From contig NZ_LFVY01000001.1 of the NCBI RefSeq assembly GCF_001050155.1, forward strand, positions 248,001 through 312,000: a stretch of DNA of 64,000 nucleotides, read 5' to 3'. The notes beneath the pieces are model-generated. The model did not search any database. It had not been told where the DNA came from and worked only from the letters and a program-made list of their open reading frames with translations. This stretch comes from Nitratireductor soli (GTDB taxonomy: Bacteria > Pseudomonadota > Alphaproteobacteria > Rhizobiales > Rhizobiaceae). Below, in pieces: positions 21,990 to 31,534 of this stretch. Every line of letters begins with the position of its first letter. Within the stretch, counting starts at the first letter, position 1. A program made the translations under genes and the position numbers.

Positions 21990-22523
21990 CTAGCCATCTT
22001 CTTCCGCAAGCCGCTCGCCGATCGACAGAGTGAGTTCCCGCAGCAATGCCGCCAGGGTCTCGCGGCGCGCCGGGTTCATGCCGGCCAGCAGGGCCGCTTC
22101 ATTGGCCATATCGGTGCGGAATGCCGCTTCGGCGCGCTCGAGACCCATTTGCGTCAATCCGACAATCATGCTGCGTCCGTCATCGGGCGAGGGCAGGCGC
22201 TCGACCAGGCCGGCCTTTTCAAGACGCCCCAGGCGATGGGTCAGGCCGCCGGACGAGATCATCAGGGATTTGTAGAGTTCCGTTGGCGTCAGCCGATAGG
22301 GCGGGCCGGAACGACGCAGCGTCGAGATGACGTCGAACTCGCCGCGGTCCAGTCCGAACGCGGCAAACGTCGCCTCGATGCTCGGCCGGACCAGATTGGA
22401 CAGGCGGTATATGCGCCCAAGAACACTCATCGGCATCGTGTCGAGATCGGGCAGTTCGCGCGCCCACTGAGCGCGCAGGCGGTCGATGTGATCCTCGCTG
22501 GTCGGCGGGGGCGATTGGGGCAT
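21990..22523 (-). CDS. MarR-family transcriptional regulator
   Basis: 177 residues. The winged-helix core runs from about 45 to 150: GLDRGEFDVISTLRRSG, TPTELYKSLMISSGGLTHRLGRLEKAGLVERLPSPDDGRSMIVGLT, which is the MarR recognition helix and wing. AGGAG precedes ATG 22523. It is divergent from a cupin gene, with two matching palindromes between them, so autoregulation and control of the cupin gene are likely. Ligand unknown. Confidence 0.9.
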   Translation of the reverse strand: MPQSPPPTSEDHIDRLRAQWARELPDLDTMPMSVLGRIYRLSNLVRPSIEATFAAFGLDRGEFDVISTLRRSGPPYRLTPTELYKSLMISSGGLTHRLGRLEKAGLVERLPSPDDGRSMIVGLTQMGLERAEAAFRTDMANEAALLAGMNPARRETLAALLRELTLSIGERLAEEDG

Positions 22524-22544
22524 GACGGGCTCCTGGCAGACGAT

Positions 22545-22591
22545 GTATCTTGACGTGAAGATAAATAGCAGATATCTTCACATCAAGATAC
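22545..22591. promoter_or_regulatory. double MarR-type operator
   Basis: Two 18-base pseudo-palindromes, TATCTTGACGTGAAGATA (22546-22563) and TATCTTCACATCAAGATA (22573-22590), lie 27 bases centre to centre. They are also near-perfect inverted copies of each other, making one 47-base palindrome with a single arm mismatch. The site is between divergent marR and cupin starts. Confidence 0.8.
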
Positions 22592-22649
22592 ATTGCAATT
22601 CGGCGTGATGCACGGCTGAATTTGCGAGTTCCCAAACAAGGAGGACATC

Positions 22650-22985
22650 ATGTACCAAATGTTGCGCCGCGATGAGCAGAAGCCGAGCGTCAACGGCACG
22701 GTCGCCTTCGAGGGCGAACCCTTTGGCGGCGAGGTTTCGTTCTTCCTGATGGACAGCCCGCCCGGACACGGACCCGTTCTGCATCGCCATCCCTATTCGG
22801 AGACCTGGGTCGTCCGGTCGGGGAAGGCCGAGTTCACGGTCGATGGCGAGACGACGCGCGCCGGGCCGGGTGATATCGTGGTGGTCGGCCCGCAGATTCC
22901 ACATCGGTTCGTCAATGTCGGCGAAGGGCGGCTGGAGATGATCTGCATCCACGCTTCGGAACGGTTCATCCAGGAAGACCTGTAG
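22650..22985 (+). CDS. single-domain cupin protein
   Basis: 111 residues forming one cupin barrel: motif 1 HRHPYSETWVVRSGKAEFTV, motif 2 GPGDIVVVGPQIPHRFVNVG, with His and Glu residues positioned for metal binding. ACAAGGAGGACATC gives a strong ribosome-binding site before ATG 22650. Cupins of this size are often small dioxygenases, isomerases or ligand sensors. Control by the divergent MarR regulator suggests a role in response to a phenolic or oxidative compound, but that is inference. Confidence 0.85.
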   Translation: MYQMLRRDEQKPSVNGTVAFEGEPFGGEVSFFLMDSPPGHGPVLHRHPYSETWVVRSGKAEFTVDGETTRAGPGDIVVVGPQIPHRFVNVGEGRLEMICIHASERFIQEDL

Positions 22986-23003
22986 CCCAGCCCCAGCCCT
23001 GCT

Positions 23004-25490
23004 TCAGGCGGACGCGGCCAGTTTTTCCTGGCCGATCCAGCGTTCGATCATGTCGGCCAGCTTTTGCGGCGAGATGGGCTTGGACAGATAGTCGTCCATG
23101 CCGGCATCGAGGCATTTCTCGCGGTCGCCCTTGAGCGCGTGCGCGGTGATGCCGATGATCGGCGTGTGGTCGCCGGTGGCTGCTTCCGTCTGGCGGATCG
23201 CGCCCGTCGCCTCATAGCCGTTCATCTCCGGCATGGAGATGTCCATCAGCATGATCTTCGGCCGGAATGTGCGGTACATCTCGACAGCGGTCTTGCCATT
23301 GGCGACAATGCGGTAGCGGAGGCCGAGGCCGTCGAGCACCTGACTGAAAACGAGCTGGTTGACCTCGTTGTCCTCGGCAACCAGGACGTCCAGCCCTTCG
23401 CCACGCTGACTTCTGGAACTCGACAGGCCGCGCTCGACGGCGTTGGAAAGGCGCGTTTGCGCCGGGCGCAGGGGAACGGGCTGCGGCACGGACGCTTCGT
23501 CGCCGGCACGGGCCGCCTGCATCACCGAAACGATCGTTTCGAGCAAGGCGGACGAGCGGGTCGGCTTGTTGAGCTGGGCGGCGATGCCGCATTCCATGGC
23601 GAGCCGGCTCGTATCGGCCTGGTCGACCGAGGTCAGCAGCACCAGCGGTATCTCGGTCGTGGTCGGGTCGGCCTTGATCAGTTTGGCGACGTCGGCGCCA
23701 TTCATGTCCGGCATCTGGTAGTCGAGGATGACGCAATCGACGCGCGCATCCAGTTCGACCGAGCGCTTGAGGAAGGCGAGGCCGACGGCGCCGCTTTCGG
23801 CGGCGGCGCATTCGAAGCCCCAGCTTTTCAGTTGCTCGAGCAGGATGTCGCGGTTGATCGGGTTGTCGTCGATGACGAAGACGCGGGCGCCCGAGACGTC
23901 GATGGGGGCAGTCTTCGGCGTGCAGTTGGCGTGGTCGATTTCGAGCGGGATCGTGAAGGCGAAGGTCGAACCCTTGCCCACCTCGCTCTCGGCCCGCATC
24001 GAACCGCCCATGAGTTCGACCAGGCGCGAGGCGATCGCCAGGCCAAGGCCGGTGCCCTCGTGGCGGCGGGTGGACGAGGAGTCCACCTGGGCGAATTTTT
24101 CGAACACGGCGTCCAGCTTGTCCTGGGGAATGCCGATGCCCGTGTCCTCGACGCGGATCGTGACCTGCGCCGCGCCGTCCTTGATCTCGCCCGAGACGTC
24201 GATCAGGACGTGGCCGCGCTCGGTGAACTTGACCGCATTGCCGACCAGGTTCGTGGCCACCTGCCGGAAGCGGCCGACGTCGCCGATGAAGGACAGGGGC
24301 AGATCCGGATCGACGCGAACGATCAGTTCGAGATCCTTCTCGGCGACGCGCGCCGATACCAGGGCGGCCACGTCCTCGATCGCCTCGCCGAGCCGGAACG
24401 GCGCGGTATCGAGCTTCAACTGGCCGGCATCGATCTTCGAGAAGTCCAGAATGTCGTTGATGATGGTCAGGAGCGCCGTTCCCGACTTGACGATGACATC
24501 GACGAACATCGCCTGGCGCTGGTCGAGATTGGTGCGCGCCAGGAGCTCCGCCATGCCCATGACGCCGTTCATCGGCGTGCGGATCTCATGGCTCATATTG
24601 GCGAGGAATTCCGATTTCGTGCGGTCGGCGGATTGGGCCTTTATCTTCTCCGCGGCAAGCGAAATATTGGCGTCGTGCAGGTCCTGGTGGGCGCTCGAAA
24701 CACGGTTCATCATCGGCACGAAGACGCGCAGCGCAAGCAGCAGGCACGCAAGCACGATGGCCAGCGAGACGCTGAGCAGGCCCCATTGCAGGGTTCCATA
24801 GGTGCCGATCATCTCCGCGTGCAGCGAATCCGAAATGCGCTTCAGCTCGGGGCGCACCTGGTTGTTGGCCAGGGTCTGCAGTTCGGTGAAGACGCGTTGC
24901 GCGGCACTGCTTCCATAATCGTTGAAGACGTCGAGCCGGTTGGCGAGCGAAACGACATCGCGGATCTGCGAGCGCAATGATGCCCCGTTCTCCTCACCGA
25001 GCCAGATGCTGCGCACGGAGGGGGGCACGGTTCGGTGCGAGATACCGGCAATCAGCGGGTCGCTTTCAGCGCCGCCTGCATTGGCGATTTCGCCGTCTTG
25101 TTCAAGGGTGATGCGCTGGCTCTCCAGCGTGGTGATCTCGCTCTGGGTGGCGATATCGAGCGCGTGATAGGCCGATTCCAGGCGCATCAGCGCCGTTTTG
25201 AGCTCCTCGTGGTCGAGCGCCAGCCCGGTCTCAGGGGTCCCGGTTCTTGGGGTTCCGGTTTTCGGGGTGCTGTCTTTCAGGCTGGCCTGCTCAAGGCGCA
25301 GGGCGTTGTGAATGACATCATTCGTCGCATCGGCCATGTAGCCGACCAGCGCCCCGAAACGGACTTGATTCTTTGTCGCCTGTATCTGCCAAAGCAAAAA
25401 CCCGGTGCCGATGGCGACCGTTACAACGAAACCAACGATCACCGCGATCAGCCGGCCGCGCATATATTGCTGCGTTACCACCGAAGACAT
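23004..25490 (-). CDS. hybrid sensor histidine kinase with two receiver domains
   Basis: About 828 residues. Order: N-terminal TM segment (RGRLIAVIVGFVVTVAIGTGFLLW), periplasmic sensor region to about 230, second TM (LLSVSLAIVLACLLLALRVFV), HisKA with phospho-acceptor His in FLANMSHEIRTPMNG, HATPase (VEDTGIGIPQ, HEGTGLGLAIA), receiver 1 (VFVIDDNPINRD, ILDYQMPDMNG) and receiver 2 (VLVAEDNEVNQLV, LMDISMPEMNG). Start 25490 has GGG at proper distance; the codon at 25508 abuts its AGGGG. The sensor part holds a short degenerate repeat (TPKTGTPRTGTPETG). No histidine phosphotransferase or regulator gene is adjacent, so partners are elsewhere. Confidence 0.92.
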   Translation of the reverse strand: MSSVVTQQYMRGRLIAVIVGFVVTVAIGTGFLLWQIQATKNQVRFGALVGYMADATNDVIHNALRLEQASLKDSTPKTGTPRTGTPETGLALDHEELKTALMRLESAYHALDIATQSEITTLESQRITLEQDGEIANAGGAESDPLIAGISHRTVPPSVRSIWLGEENGASLRSQIRDVVSLANRLDVFNDYGSSAAQRVFTELQTLANNQVRPELKRISDSLHAEMIGTYGTLQWGLLSVSLAIVLACLLLALRVFVPMMNRVSSAHQDLHDANISLAAEKIKAQSADRTKSEFLANMSHEIRTPMNGVMGMAELLARTNLDQRQAMFVDVIVKSGTALLTIINDILDFSKIDAGQLKLDTAPFRLGEAIEDVAALVSARVAEKDLELIVRVDPDLPLSFIGDVGRFRQVATNLVGNAVKFTERGHVLIDVSGEIKDGAAQVTIRVEDTGIGIPQDKLDAVFEKFAQVDSSSTRRHEGTGLGLAIASRLVELMGGSMRAESEVGKGSTFAFTIPLEIDHANCTPKTAPIDVSGARVFVIDDNPINRDILLEQLKSWGFECAAAESGAVGLAFLKRSVELDARVDCVILDYQMPDMNGADVAKLIKADPTTTEIPLVLLTSVDQADTSRLAMECGIAAQLNKPTRSSALLETIVSVMQAARAGDEASVPQPVPLRPAQTRLSNAVERGLSSSRSQRGEGLDVLVAEDNEVNQLVFSQVLDGLGLRYRIVANGKTAVEMYRTFRPKIMLMDISMPEMNGYEATGAIRQTEAATGDHTPIIGITAHALKGDREKCLDAGMDDYLSKPISPQKLADMIERWIGQEKLAASA

Positions 25491-25644
25491 GTGTTTTCCC
25501 AGAGCCATCCCCTATTCGATAAGAATTGAGGATCGGGATTAACGGGCAATTAATGCTAACCGCTTGATCAAACAATCGGTGCGGTTTTTTGGCGCAATCA
25601 GCCGATTGGCGGCGCGGCGACAGGTCAACCGCGTGGTGAAGCGC

Positions 25645-26592
25645 TCAATTCTGCCGTTCGGCGACGAAGCGGGCGGCCTGGCGCAGCCCTTCGGCGCGCT
25701 CGGCGAATGGCACGAGGGTGTCTTCGGCCTGCGCCACCAGGCCGCGCAATTGCCGCCGGGCCCAGTCGACGCCGTGCAGGCTGGCCAGCGTCGCCTTGCC
25801 GGCCGCGGCATCCTTGCCCGTCGCCTTGCCCATTGTCTCGCTGCTGGCGGTGAGATCCAGGAGATCGTCGGCAAGCTGGAAGGCCAGGCCGATCGCCGCA
25901 CCGAATTCGCCGAGCCTTTCGCGATCGGCATCGCCGGCGCCGCCTATGATGGCGCCCGCCTCGCAGGCATAGCGGATCAGCGCGCCGGTCTTCATGGCCT
26001 GCAGGCGCAGAATGTCTTCTTCGGCAAGCCGGGTTCCCTCGGCCGCCAGGTCCAGCGCCTGGCCGCCGGCCATGCCGCCAACGCCGGCAGCCCGCGCCAG
26101 ACCGGTGACGAGGGCCAGCCGCGCTTGCGCCGGCAGGGCCGTCTCGGGCGCGCTTATGATGTCAAATGCATAGGTCAGCAGGCTGTCGCCGGCCAGTATG
26201 GCCGTTGCGTCGTCAAAGGCGCGGTGCACGGTCGGCTGGCCGCGGCGCAGATCGTCGTCGTCCATCGCCGGCAGATCGTCATGGACGAGGGAGTAGCAAT
26301 GGACGCATTCGAGCGCCGCGGCAACGCGCAGGGCGGCCTCGCCGCCGGCCTCGAACAGGTTTGCCGTTTCCAGTACGAGAAACGGGCGCAGCCGCTTGCC
26401 GCCATTGAGAACCCCATGGCGCATCGCCTCGAGCAGGCGGTGCGGGCGGGCAATCTCGCCTTCCAGCGGCCTCGCGTCGAGCAGGCGGCGCAACTGTGTC
26501 TCGACCATCTCCGCGCCGACGGCGAGCTTGACTTCGAAGGGGGGCATCATCGTCTCTTCCATGGCCGGAGCGATGAAGGCAAAGCCGGCCAT
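25645..26592 (-). CDS. ispA: polyprenyl (farnesyl/geranylgeranyl) diphosphate synthase
   Basis: 315 residues, trans-prenyltransferase family. First Asp-rich motif [14 protein letters not shown] with CVHCYSLVH before it, second motif DDLLD near residue 240, and NGGKRLRP near the N terminus. Condenses isopentenyl diphosphate with allylic diphosphates to farnesyl or geranylgeranyl diphosphate. ATG 26592 has GGGG seven bases upstream; a later ATG at 26562 is possible. The small residues before the first Asp motif resemble IspA, but chain length cannot be fixed from sequence. Confidence 0.9.
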   Translation of the reverse strand: MAGFAFIAPAMEETMMPPFEVKLAVGAEMVETQLRRLLDARPLEGEIARPHRLLEAMRHGVLNGGKRLRPFLVLETANLFEAGGEAALRVAAALECVHCYSLVHDDLPAMDDDDLRRGQPTVHRAFDDATAILAGDSLLTYAFDIISAPETALPAQARLALVTGLARAAGVGGMAGGQALDLAAEGTRLAEEDILRLQAMKTGALIRYACEAGAIIGGAGDADRERLGEFGAAIGLAFQLADDLLDLTASSETMGKATGKDAAAGKATLASLHGVDWARRQLRGLVAQAEDTLVPFAERAEGLRQAARFVAERQN

Positions 26593-26689
26593 GGTCAAGC
26601 CCCGTTGTGCTTCGCCATTGCGCCGAAAGCCCCTGGAGGCTATGCGAAAGGCTGGTTTTGAGGCGTTAAGTCACACTGGGGGAGCGCGT

Positions 26690-27451
26690 TTGAGCGGGCC
26701 GATCGTCGATCCTGAAAGGCGGCAAACGGTGAAGAGAGTGCGTCGAGGCGGCCGCAACAGGGCGCGGCAGAGCGGTTTTGTGCGCCTGCTGCGGCGCGTT
26801 GCGCTCGTCGTGGTCCTGCTGGCGTTTCTGCCGTTCGGGCTGACGGTTCTCTATGCCGTCCCGGCGGTCCATCCCGTTTCGACCCTGATGCTGAAGGATC
26901 TGGCGACGCTGACGGGTTACGACCGCCGCTGGACGTCGCTCGACACGATGGGACCGCTGATCCAGCACTCGGTCATGATGTCGGAGGATGGCCAGTTCTG
27001 CACACATTCCGGCGTCGACTGGGGCGCTCTCAACACCGTGATCAACGACGCGCTGTCTGGCGAGGCCACGCGCGGCGCTTCCACCATTCCCATGCAGACG
27101 GCGAAGAACCTGTTTCTCTGGCAGGGCCGTTCCTTTCTGCGCAAGGCGATGGAATTGCCGCTGGCGCTTTTTGTCGACACGATCCTGTCCAAGCGGCGCG
27201 TCATGGAAATCTATCTCAACATCGCCGAATGGGGGCCGAACATCTACGGAGCCGAAGCAGCCGCGCAACACTATTTCGGTCGTCCGGCCAGGGAACTGAC
27301 GCGCCGGCAGGCGGCGCTCCTGGCTGTCGCCCTGCCCAACCCGATCGCGCGCAATCCGGCCAAGCCGTCGCGTGGACTGAACCGTCTGGCGGCGAACATC
27401 GAGCGCAGGGCACTGAAGGCCGGCGCTTATGTCGGCTGCCTCAAACCGTGA
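26690..27451 (+). CDS. mtgA: monofunctional biosynthetic peptidoglycan transglycosylase
   Basis: Glycosyltransferase family 51 protein, 240-253 residues, one N-terminal membrane anchor ([22 protein letters not shown]) and a periplasmic catalytic domain. Motifs: [14 protein letters not shown] (catalytic Glu; EDxxF-H-G pattern), [17 protein letters not shown], and [20 protein letters not shown]. It polymerises lipid II glycan without a penicillin-binding domain. The start is uncertain: TTG 26690 has GGGGGAG five bases before it, GTG 26729 has AGG ten bases before it. Confidence 0.92.
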   Translation: MSGPIVDPERRQTVKRVRRGGRNRARQSGFVRLLRRVALVVVLLAFLPFGLTVLYAVPAVHPVSTLMLKDLATLTGYDRRWTSLDTMGPLIQHSVMMSEDGQFCTHSGVDWGALNTVINDALSGEATRGASTIPMQTAKNLFLWQGRSFLRKAMELPLALFVDTILSKRRVMEIYLNIAEWGPNIYGAEAAAQHYFGRPARELTRRQAALLAVALPNPIARNPAKPSRGLNRLAANIERRALKAGAYVGCLKP

Positions 27452-27601
27452 GGGCGGCATCGGCGTGAAAAAAAGCCGCGCCCCACTGGCCAAGAACGGT
27501 TTAGCCGTGTATAGGCACGCCGACTTCCAATTCCCGGCCGAAATGCTGGGCCCTGGATAAAGGGGCCGCAACGGCCTTTGACCGATTAGCGGAGCAGGAC
27601 A

Positions 27602-27784
27602 ATGGCTGTACCAAAAAGGAAAACGTCGCCTTCCAAGCGCGGCATGCGACGCTCGGCCGACGCCATCAAGGCGCCGACCTATGTCGAAGACAAGAATTCA
27701 GGCGAACTGCGCCGCCCGCACCATGTCGATCTGAAGACCGGCATGTATCGCGGCCGCCAGGTTCTGGAGCCGAAGGACGCATAA
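27602..27784 (+). CDS. rpmF: 50S ribosomal protein L32
   Basis: 60 residues, [20 protein letters not shown], the standard L32 start, with [15 protein letters not shown] at the C-terminal end. It lacks the zinc-binding Cys pairs, as in alphaproteobacterial L32. GGAG precedes ATG 27602, and a strong terminator follows, so it is its own unit. Confidence 0.97.
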   Translation: MAVPKRKTSPSKRGMRRSADAIKAPTYVEDKNSGELRRPHHVDLKTGMYRGRQVLEPKDA

Positions 27785-27806
27785 GCGCCTTTGCCCACGG
27801 AATGCG

Positions 27807-27836
27807 AAAAGACCGGCCAATGGCCGGTCTTTTTTG
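27807..27836. terminator. bidirectional intrinsic terminator between rpmF and phaR
   Basis: GACCGGCCA (27811-27819) pairs perfectly with TGGCCGGTC (27821-27829), flanked by AAAA on the left and TTTTTTG on the right. It serves rpmF and, read leftward, could serve phaR. Confidence 0.9.
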
Positions 27837-27859
27837 TCCTGCATGTCGGTATTATCGGC

Positions 27860-27903
27860 GGGCCTATTGCCCGTCTTTTATCGCGACGGGCCTATTGCCC
27901 GTC
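27860..27903 (-). repeat. 16-bp direct repeat at the phaR stop codon
   Basis: GGGCCTATTGCCCGTC occurs at 27860-27875 and 27888-27903. The second copy holds the phaR TAG stop (27892-27894). Each copy is a small hairpin (GGGC/GCCC). The first looks like a tandem duplication of the gene's 3' end. Confidence 0.8.
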
Positions 27904-28497
27904 CATGGAATCGATCTTGCGCTGCATGGCGGCGATCTGATCACGTAATTCCCGCAGATCGTCATCGCGCCCGCCTTCGGCTCCGGCCTCGCGCGGCGCG
28001 CCGGGATTTGCCTGCGGCGGGACGGGCGAGAACATGCGCATGGCGTTCTGAAACATCTCGATGTTCCGCCGGGTCTGCTCCTCGACCATTTTCATCGGCG
28101 CGGTCATGCCCATCATGTCGATCGGCGATGAGCCGAAGGCCTTGTCGAGTTGTTCGCGCATCCGCTCCTGTTCCTTGGAGAAGGCGATCATCGATTGCTC
28201 GAGAAAGCTCGGCACGACCATCTGCATCTGGTCGCCATAAAAGGAGATCAACTGCCGCAGGAACGAGATCGGCAGCATGTTCTGGCCGTTGCGGTCGTTC
28301 TCCAGCTCGAAGATGATCTGGGTGAGGACCGAGTGGGTGATGTCCTCCCCGCTCTTGGCGTCCTGGACGACGAAATCCTCGTCGCGCTTGACCATCACAG
28401 AGAGATCCTCAAGCGTCACATAGGTGCTGGTGCCGGTGTTGTAGAGGCGGCGGTTGGCGTATTTCTTGATGACGATCGGATCGTCCTTGGCTGGCAT
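27892..28497 (-). CDS. phaR: polyhydroxyalkanoate synthesis repressor PhaR
   Basis: 201 residues. The N-terminal PHB/PHA accumulation regulator DNA-binding domain reads DPIVIKKYANRRLYNTGTSTYVTLEDLSVMVK, followed by the PHB-binding repeats (DITHSVLTQIIFELE, MLPISFLRQLISFYGDQMQ). The C terminus is a short coiled coil (LRELRDQIAAMQRKIDSM). PhaR binds PHB granules and represses phasin and pha genes when polymer is absent. GGGAGG precedes ATG 28497. It is divergent from phaA. Confidence 0.94.
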   Translation of the reverse strand: MPAKDDPIVIKKYANRRLYNTGTSTYVTLEDLSVMVKRDEDFVVQDAKSGEDITHSVLTQIIFELENDRNGQNMLPISFLRQLISFYGDQMQMVVPSFLEQSMIAFSKEQERMREQLDKAFGSSPIDMMGMTAPMKMVEEQTRRNIEMFQNAMRMFSPVPPQANPGAPREAGAEGGRDDDLRELRDQIAAMQRKIDSMDGQ

Positions 28498-28869
28498 TAG
28501 TGACCTCCCGGTGGCACGGTTTCCTGCGGCGTCCGCCCGAAACCGAATGGTGTTCGCGAGCGCAACGCCTGAATTATAGGGCCTGAACGCCGCCTGCGCC
28601 CGACGCGGACACAGATGGCGCCAGCTGCCGGAACGCGCGGATTTGCGCCCCTTACATCTGCCGGTCATCAGGATATGCGCAAAATTCGATGGAATGAAAG
28701 CGCTTTGTGCAATGGCGAAGGCGCGCCATGGTGCTTTGCCGCCACAGATCAATGCCGCAGTGCACACAGGGTTTGACTTGTTCAAAGGAAGCCGCAACTA
28801 ATGCGATGAATGACCAGCCCATCGTCGGGCCGGACAAAGCATGTCCGCGCGATTATCAAGGAGCCCTGC
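28498..28869. promoter_or_regulatory. phaR-phaA divergent intergenic region
   Basis: 372 bases without a gene. A candidate phaA promoter is TTGACT (28773-28778) with AACTAA at 28796-28801, 17 bases apart. Upstream lie several TGC/GCA-rich words around 28708-28765 that might bind PhaR, but I cannot define a site. Low-GC stretch at 28675-28710. Confidence 0.35.
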
Positions 28870-30054
28870 ATGTCTTCTGCCGAAACCATCGTCATCGCCA
28901 GCGCCGCCCGCACCCCGGTCGGCTCGTTCAACGGGGCCTTTGCCGCAGTGCCGGCGCATGAACTCGGCGCGGCCGCCATCCGCGAGGCGCTGACGCGTGC
29001 CGGCGTCGCGCCAGAAGAGGTCGACGAGGTGATCCTCGGTCAGGTGCTGACCGCCGGCCAGGGGCAGAACCCGGCCCGACAGGCCTCCATCGCCGCCGGG
29101 CTGCCGAAGGAAACCACCGCCTGGGTGTTGAACCAGGTCTGCGGCTCGGGTCTGCGCACCATCGCCATCGGCATGCAGCAGATCGCCACCGGCGATGCCG
29201 ACATCATCGTCGCCGGAGGACAGGAATCCATGTCGCTGGCGCCGCATTGCGCGCATCTGCGCAGCGGCGTGAAGATGGGCGATTACGCGATGATCGACAC
29301 GATGATCCGCGATGGATTGTGGGATGCCTTCAACGGCTATCACATGGGCATCACCGCCGAGAATGTGGCGCGCCAGTTCCAGATCACCCGCGACCAGCAG
29401 GATGAATTCGCGCTCGCCTCGCAGAACAAGGCGGAAGCCGCGCAGAAGGCCGGCCGCTTCAAGGATGAGATCGTCCCGTTCATCGTGAAGACCCGCAAGG
29501 GCGAGACGGTGGTTGCCGACGACGAGTATATCCGCCACGGCGCGACGCTGGAGAGCATGCAGAAGCTGCGCCCTGCCTTCGACAAGGAAGGCACCGTGAC
29601 GGCGGCCAACGCGTCCGGCATCAATGACGGCGCGGGCGCCGTGGTGCTGATGAGCGAGACCGAAGCCAAGCGGCGCGGCCTGACGCCGCTTGCCCGCATC
29701 GCCTCCTGGGCGACGGCCGGCGTCGATCCGGCGGTGATGGGCACCGGTCCGATCCCCGCCTCGCGCAAGGCGCTGGAGAAGGCCGGCTGGAAGGCCGAGG
29801 ACCTCGACCTGGTGGAGGCCAACGAAGCGTTCGCCGCACAGGCCTGCGCGGTCAACAAGGACATGGGCTGGAACCCCGACGTGGTGAACGTCAATGGCGG
29901 CGCGATCGCCATCGGCCATCCGATCGGCGCATCCGGCACGCGCATTTTCAACACGCTGGTGTTCGAGATGCGCCGGCGCGACGCCAAGAAGGGCCTGGCC
30001 ACATTGTGCATCGGCGGCGGCATGGGCGTCGCCATGTGCGTGGAAGCGCTGTAG
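28870..30054 (+). CDS. phaA: acetyl-CoA acetyltransferase (beta-ketothiolase)
   Basis: 394-residue biosynthetic thiolase. Nucleophile Cys91 in [10 protein letters not shown], the His motif [17 protein letters not shown], and the second Cys in [11 protein letters not shown] are all present; length is that of PhaA. It condenses two acetyl-CoA to acetoacetyl-CoA. AAGGAG stands seven bases before ATG 28870. phaB follows 103 bases later; a GC hairpin (30066-30090) lies between them. Confidence 0.95.
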   Translation: MSSAETIVIASAARTPVGSFNGAFAAVPAHELGAAAIREALTRAGVAPEEVDEVILGQVLTAGQGQNPARQASIAAGLPKETTAWVLNQVCGSGLRTIAIGMQQIATGDADIIVAGGQESMSLAPHCAHLRSGVKMGDYAMIDTMIRDGLWDAFNGYHMGITAENVARQFQITRDQQDEFALASQNKAEAAQKAGRFKDEIVPFIVKTRKGETVVADDEYIRHGATLESMQKLRPAFDKEGTVTAANASGINDGAGAVVLMSETEAKRRGLTPLARIASWATAGVDPAVMGTGPIPASRKALEKAGWKAEDLDLVEANEAFAAQACAVNKDMGWNPDVVNVNGGAIAIGHPIGASGTRIFNTLVFEMRRRDAKKGLATLCIGGGMGVAMCVEAL

Positions 30055-30157
30055 GCTTTCTTTACGGCGCGCGGGTCACGCCCGTGCGCCGGCCGGAAAT
30101 CGTTCAACGGTCAATAGAACGAAGCGGCGGGGAACAACACACAGGGAGGCGATCTGC

Positions 30158-30877
30158 ATGAGAACGGCACTTGTTACCGGTGGCACGCGCGGCATTGGCG
30201 CGGCCATTGCGATGGCGTTGAAGGACGCGGGTTACCGCGTGGCGGCGAATTACGCAGGCAATGAAGAGGCGGCGGCCCGCTTCACCGAGGACACCGGGAT
30301 CGCCACGCATCGGTGGTCGATCGCCGATTATGACGAATGCGCCAGGGGCGTTGCAGCGGTGGAGGCCGAACTCGGGCCTGTCGATATCCTGATCAACAAC
30401 GCCGGCATCACGCGCGACGTGATGTTTCACAAGATGACCCCGCAGGATTGGCGGGCGGTGGTCGATGTCAATCTCAACGGCGTTTTCAACATGACGCACC
30501 AGGTGTTTGCCGGCATGCGCGAGCGCAAGTTCGGGCGCATCGTCAGCATTTCGTCGATCAACGGCCAGAAGGGACAGATGGGGCAGGTCAATTATTCAGC
30601 CGCCAAGGCCGGCGAGATCGGCTTCACCAAGGCGCTGGCGCAGGAGGGCGCGCGCTTCGGCGTCACCGTCAACGCGATCTGCCCGGGCTACATCGCCACG
30701 GACATGGTGATGGCCGTGCCGGAAGCCGTGCGCGAGAAGATCGTCGCGCAAATTCCGGTCGGGCGCCTGGGGGAAGCGGCGGAGATCGCCCGCTCGGTTC
30801 TGTTCCTGGCGTCGGACGATGCGGGCTTCGTCACCGGGTCGACGATGACCGTCAATGGCGGCCAGTACATCGTCTGA
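30158..30877 (+). CDS. phaB: acetoacetyl-CoA reductase
   Basis: 239-residue NADPH-dependent short-chain reductase: TGGTRGIGAAI at 7-17, NNAGITRDVMFHKM, catalytic YSAAKAGEIGFTKAL, C-terminal GSTMTVNGGQYIV. The Q-G-Q-V-N-Y context is that of PhaB and separates it from FabG. It makes (R)-3-hydroxybutyryl-CoA for PHB synthesis. AGGGAGG precedes ATG 30158. PHB synthase phaC is not in the window. Confidence 0.94.
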   Translation: MRTALVTGGTRGIGAAIAMALKDAGYRVAANYAGNEEAAARFTEDTGIATHRWSIADYDECARGVAAVEAELGPVDILINNAGITRDVMFHKMTPQDWRAVVDVNLNGVFNMTHQVFAGMRERKFGRIVSISSINGQKGQMGQVNYSAAKAGEIGFTKALAQEGARFGVTVNAICPGYIATDMVMAVPEAVREKIVAQIPVGRLGEAAEIARSVLFLASDDAGFVTGSTMTVNGGQYIV

Positions 30878-31040
30878 CGGGCGAAAGCCGGACCGCCTGT
30901 GGACCGTTCCCGGGCGTCCGGCACCCCGTGACCTGTATCAATTTGAAGCACAATGATTAACGCCGCGCGAACGCGCCGGCCGGGCGACTGTGGACAAGCT
31001 GTGTTTCGTCTGTTGATGAACTGTGGAAACCACAACATGT

Positions 31041-31379
31041 AGCGGTGAACATACCAGAAACATCCGCGCATCGCTGATTCGTCGCCGATTCGTTCCGCAT
31101 TTGATCGAACCGTTAAGCCGTTGTCCGGCTGCGCCCAGCCGAGCGTTAACCGGCATGACAGTTTTCTTAATGAAATCTTACATTTGCCGCGGTGCGGACA
31201 GCCTGGCTGTTGTGCAGCCGGCAAAAGGTTAACGCGAAGGTCGGTTTTGAGCCTCGCCGCGGAAGGGCGCGATTCAGCATGTCGGTCCGAGAGGGTGCCA
31301 AGACACCGTATGTTGTGGCGAACAAACCGGGAATATCGCCATGTGAGTGATTCGTAGCCGATTCGTTCCAGACTCGTTC
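31041..31379. promoter_or_regulatory. direct-repeat regulatory region with phased GANTC sites and a LexA-type box
   Basis: The 657-base gap 30878-31534 has no gene. Two related ~57-base direct repeats (31041-31097 and 31314-31370) share GATTCGTnGCCGATTCGTTCC. GANTC sites stand at 31076, 31087, 31271, 31349, 31360 and 31371; within the clusters the spacing is exactly 11. GTTC-N7-GTTC, the alphaproteobacterial LexA box, is perfect at 31365-31379 and has one mismatch at 31092-31106. A CtrA-like TTAA-N7-TTAC is at 31167, and DnaA-box-like words at 30989 and 31022. Function is not established. Confidence 0.55.
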
Positions 31380-31534
31380 CAACTGTTAACAGGCGGTCGC
31401 GAACCCGGCTGGCGCCCGGGCGAGGCCGCGGGCCGATGACGGCGCGAAAACTCCGATCTTGGAATAAGCATGCAAAGCGTGTTAACCCGGTGGCTCGCCT
31501 TTTGTCGCTGAGGAAGAACGGCTTCCCGGGCTCC

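Noticed and set aside
30878-31534. Chromosomal replication origin
   Set aside because: DnaA-like words, GANTC and CtrA-like sites are present, but DnaA matches are weak, no AT-rich unwinding region is clear, and the usual origin neighbours (such as hemE) are absent.
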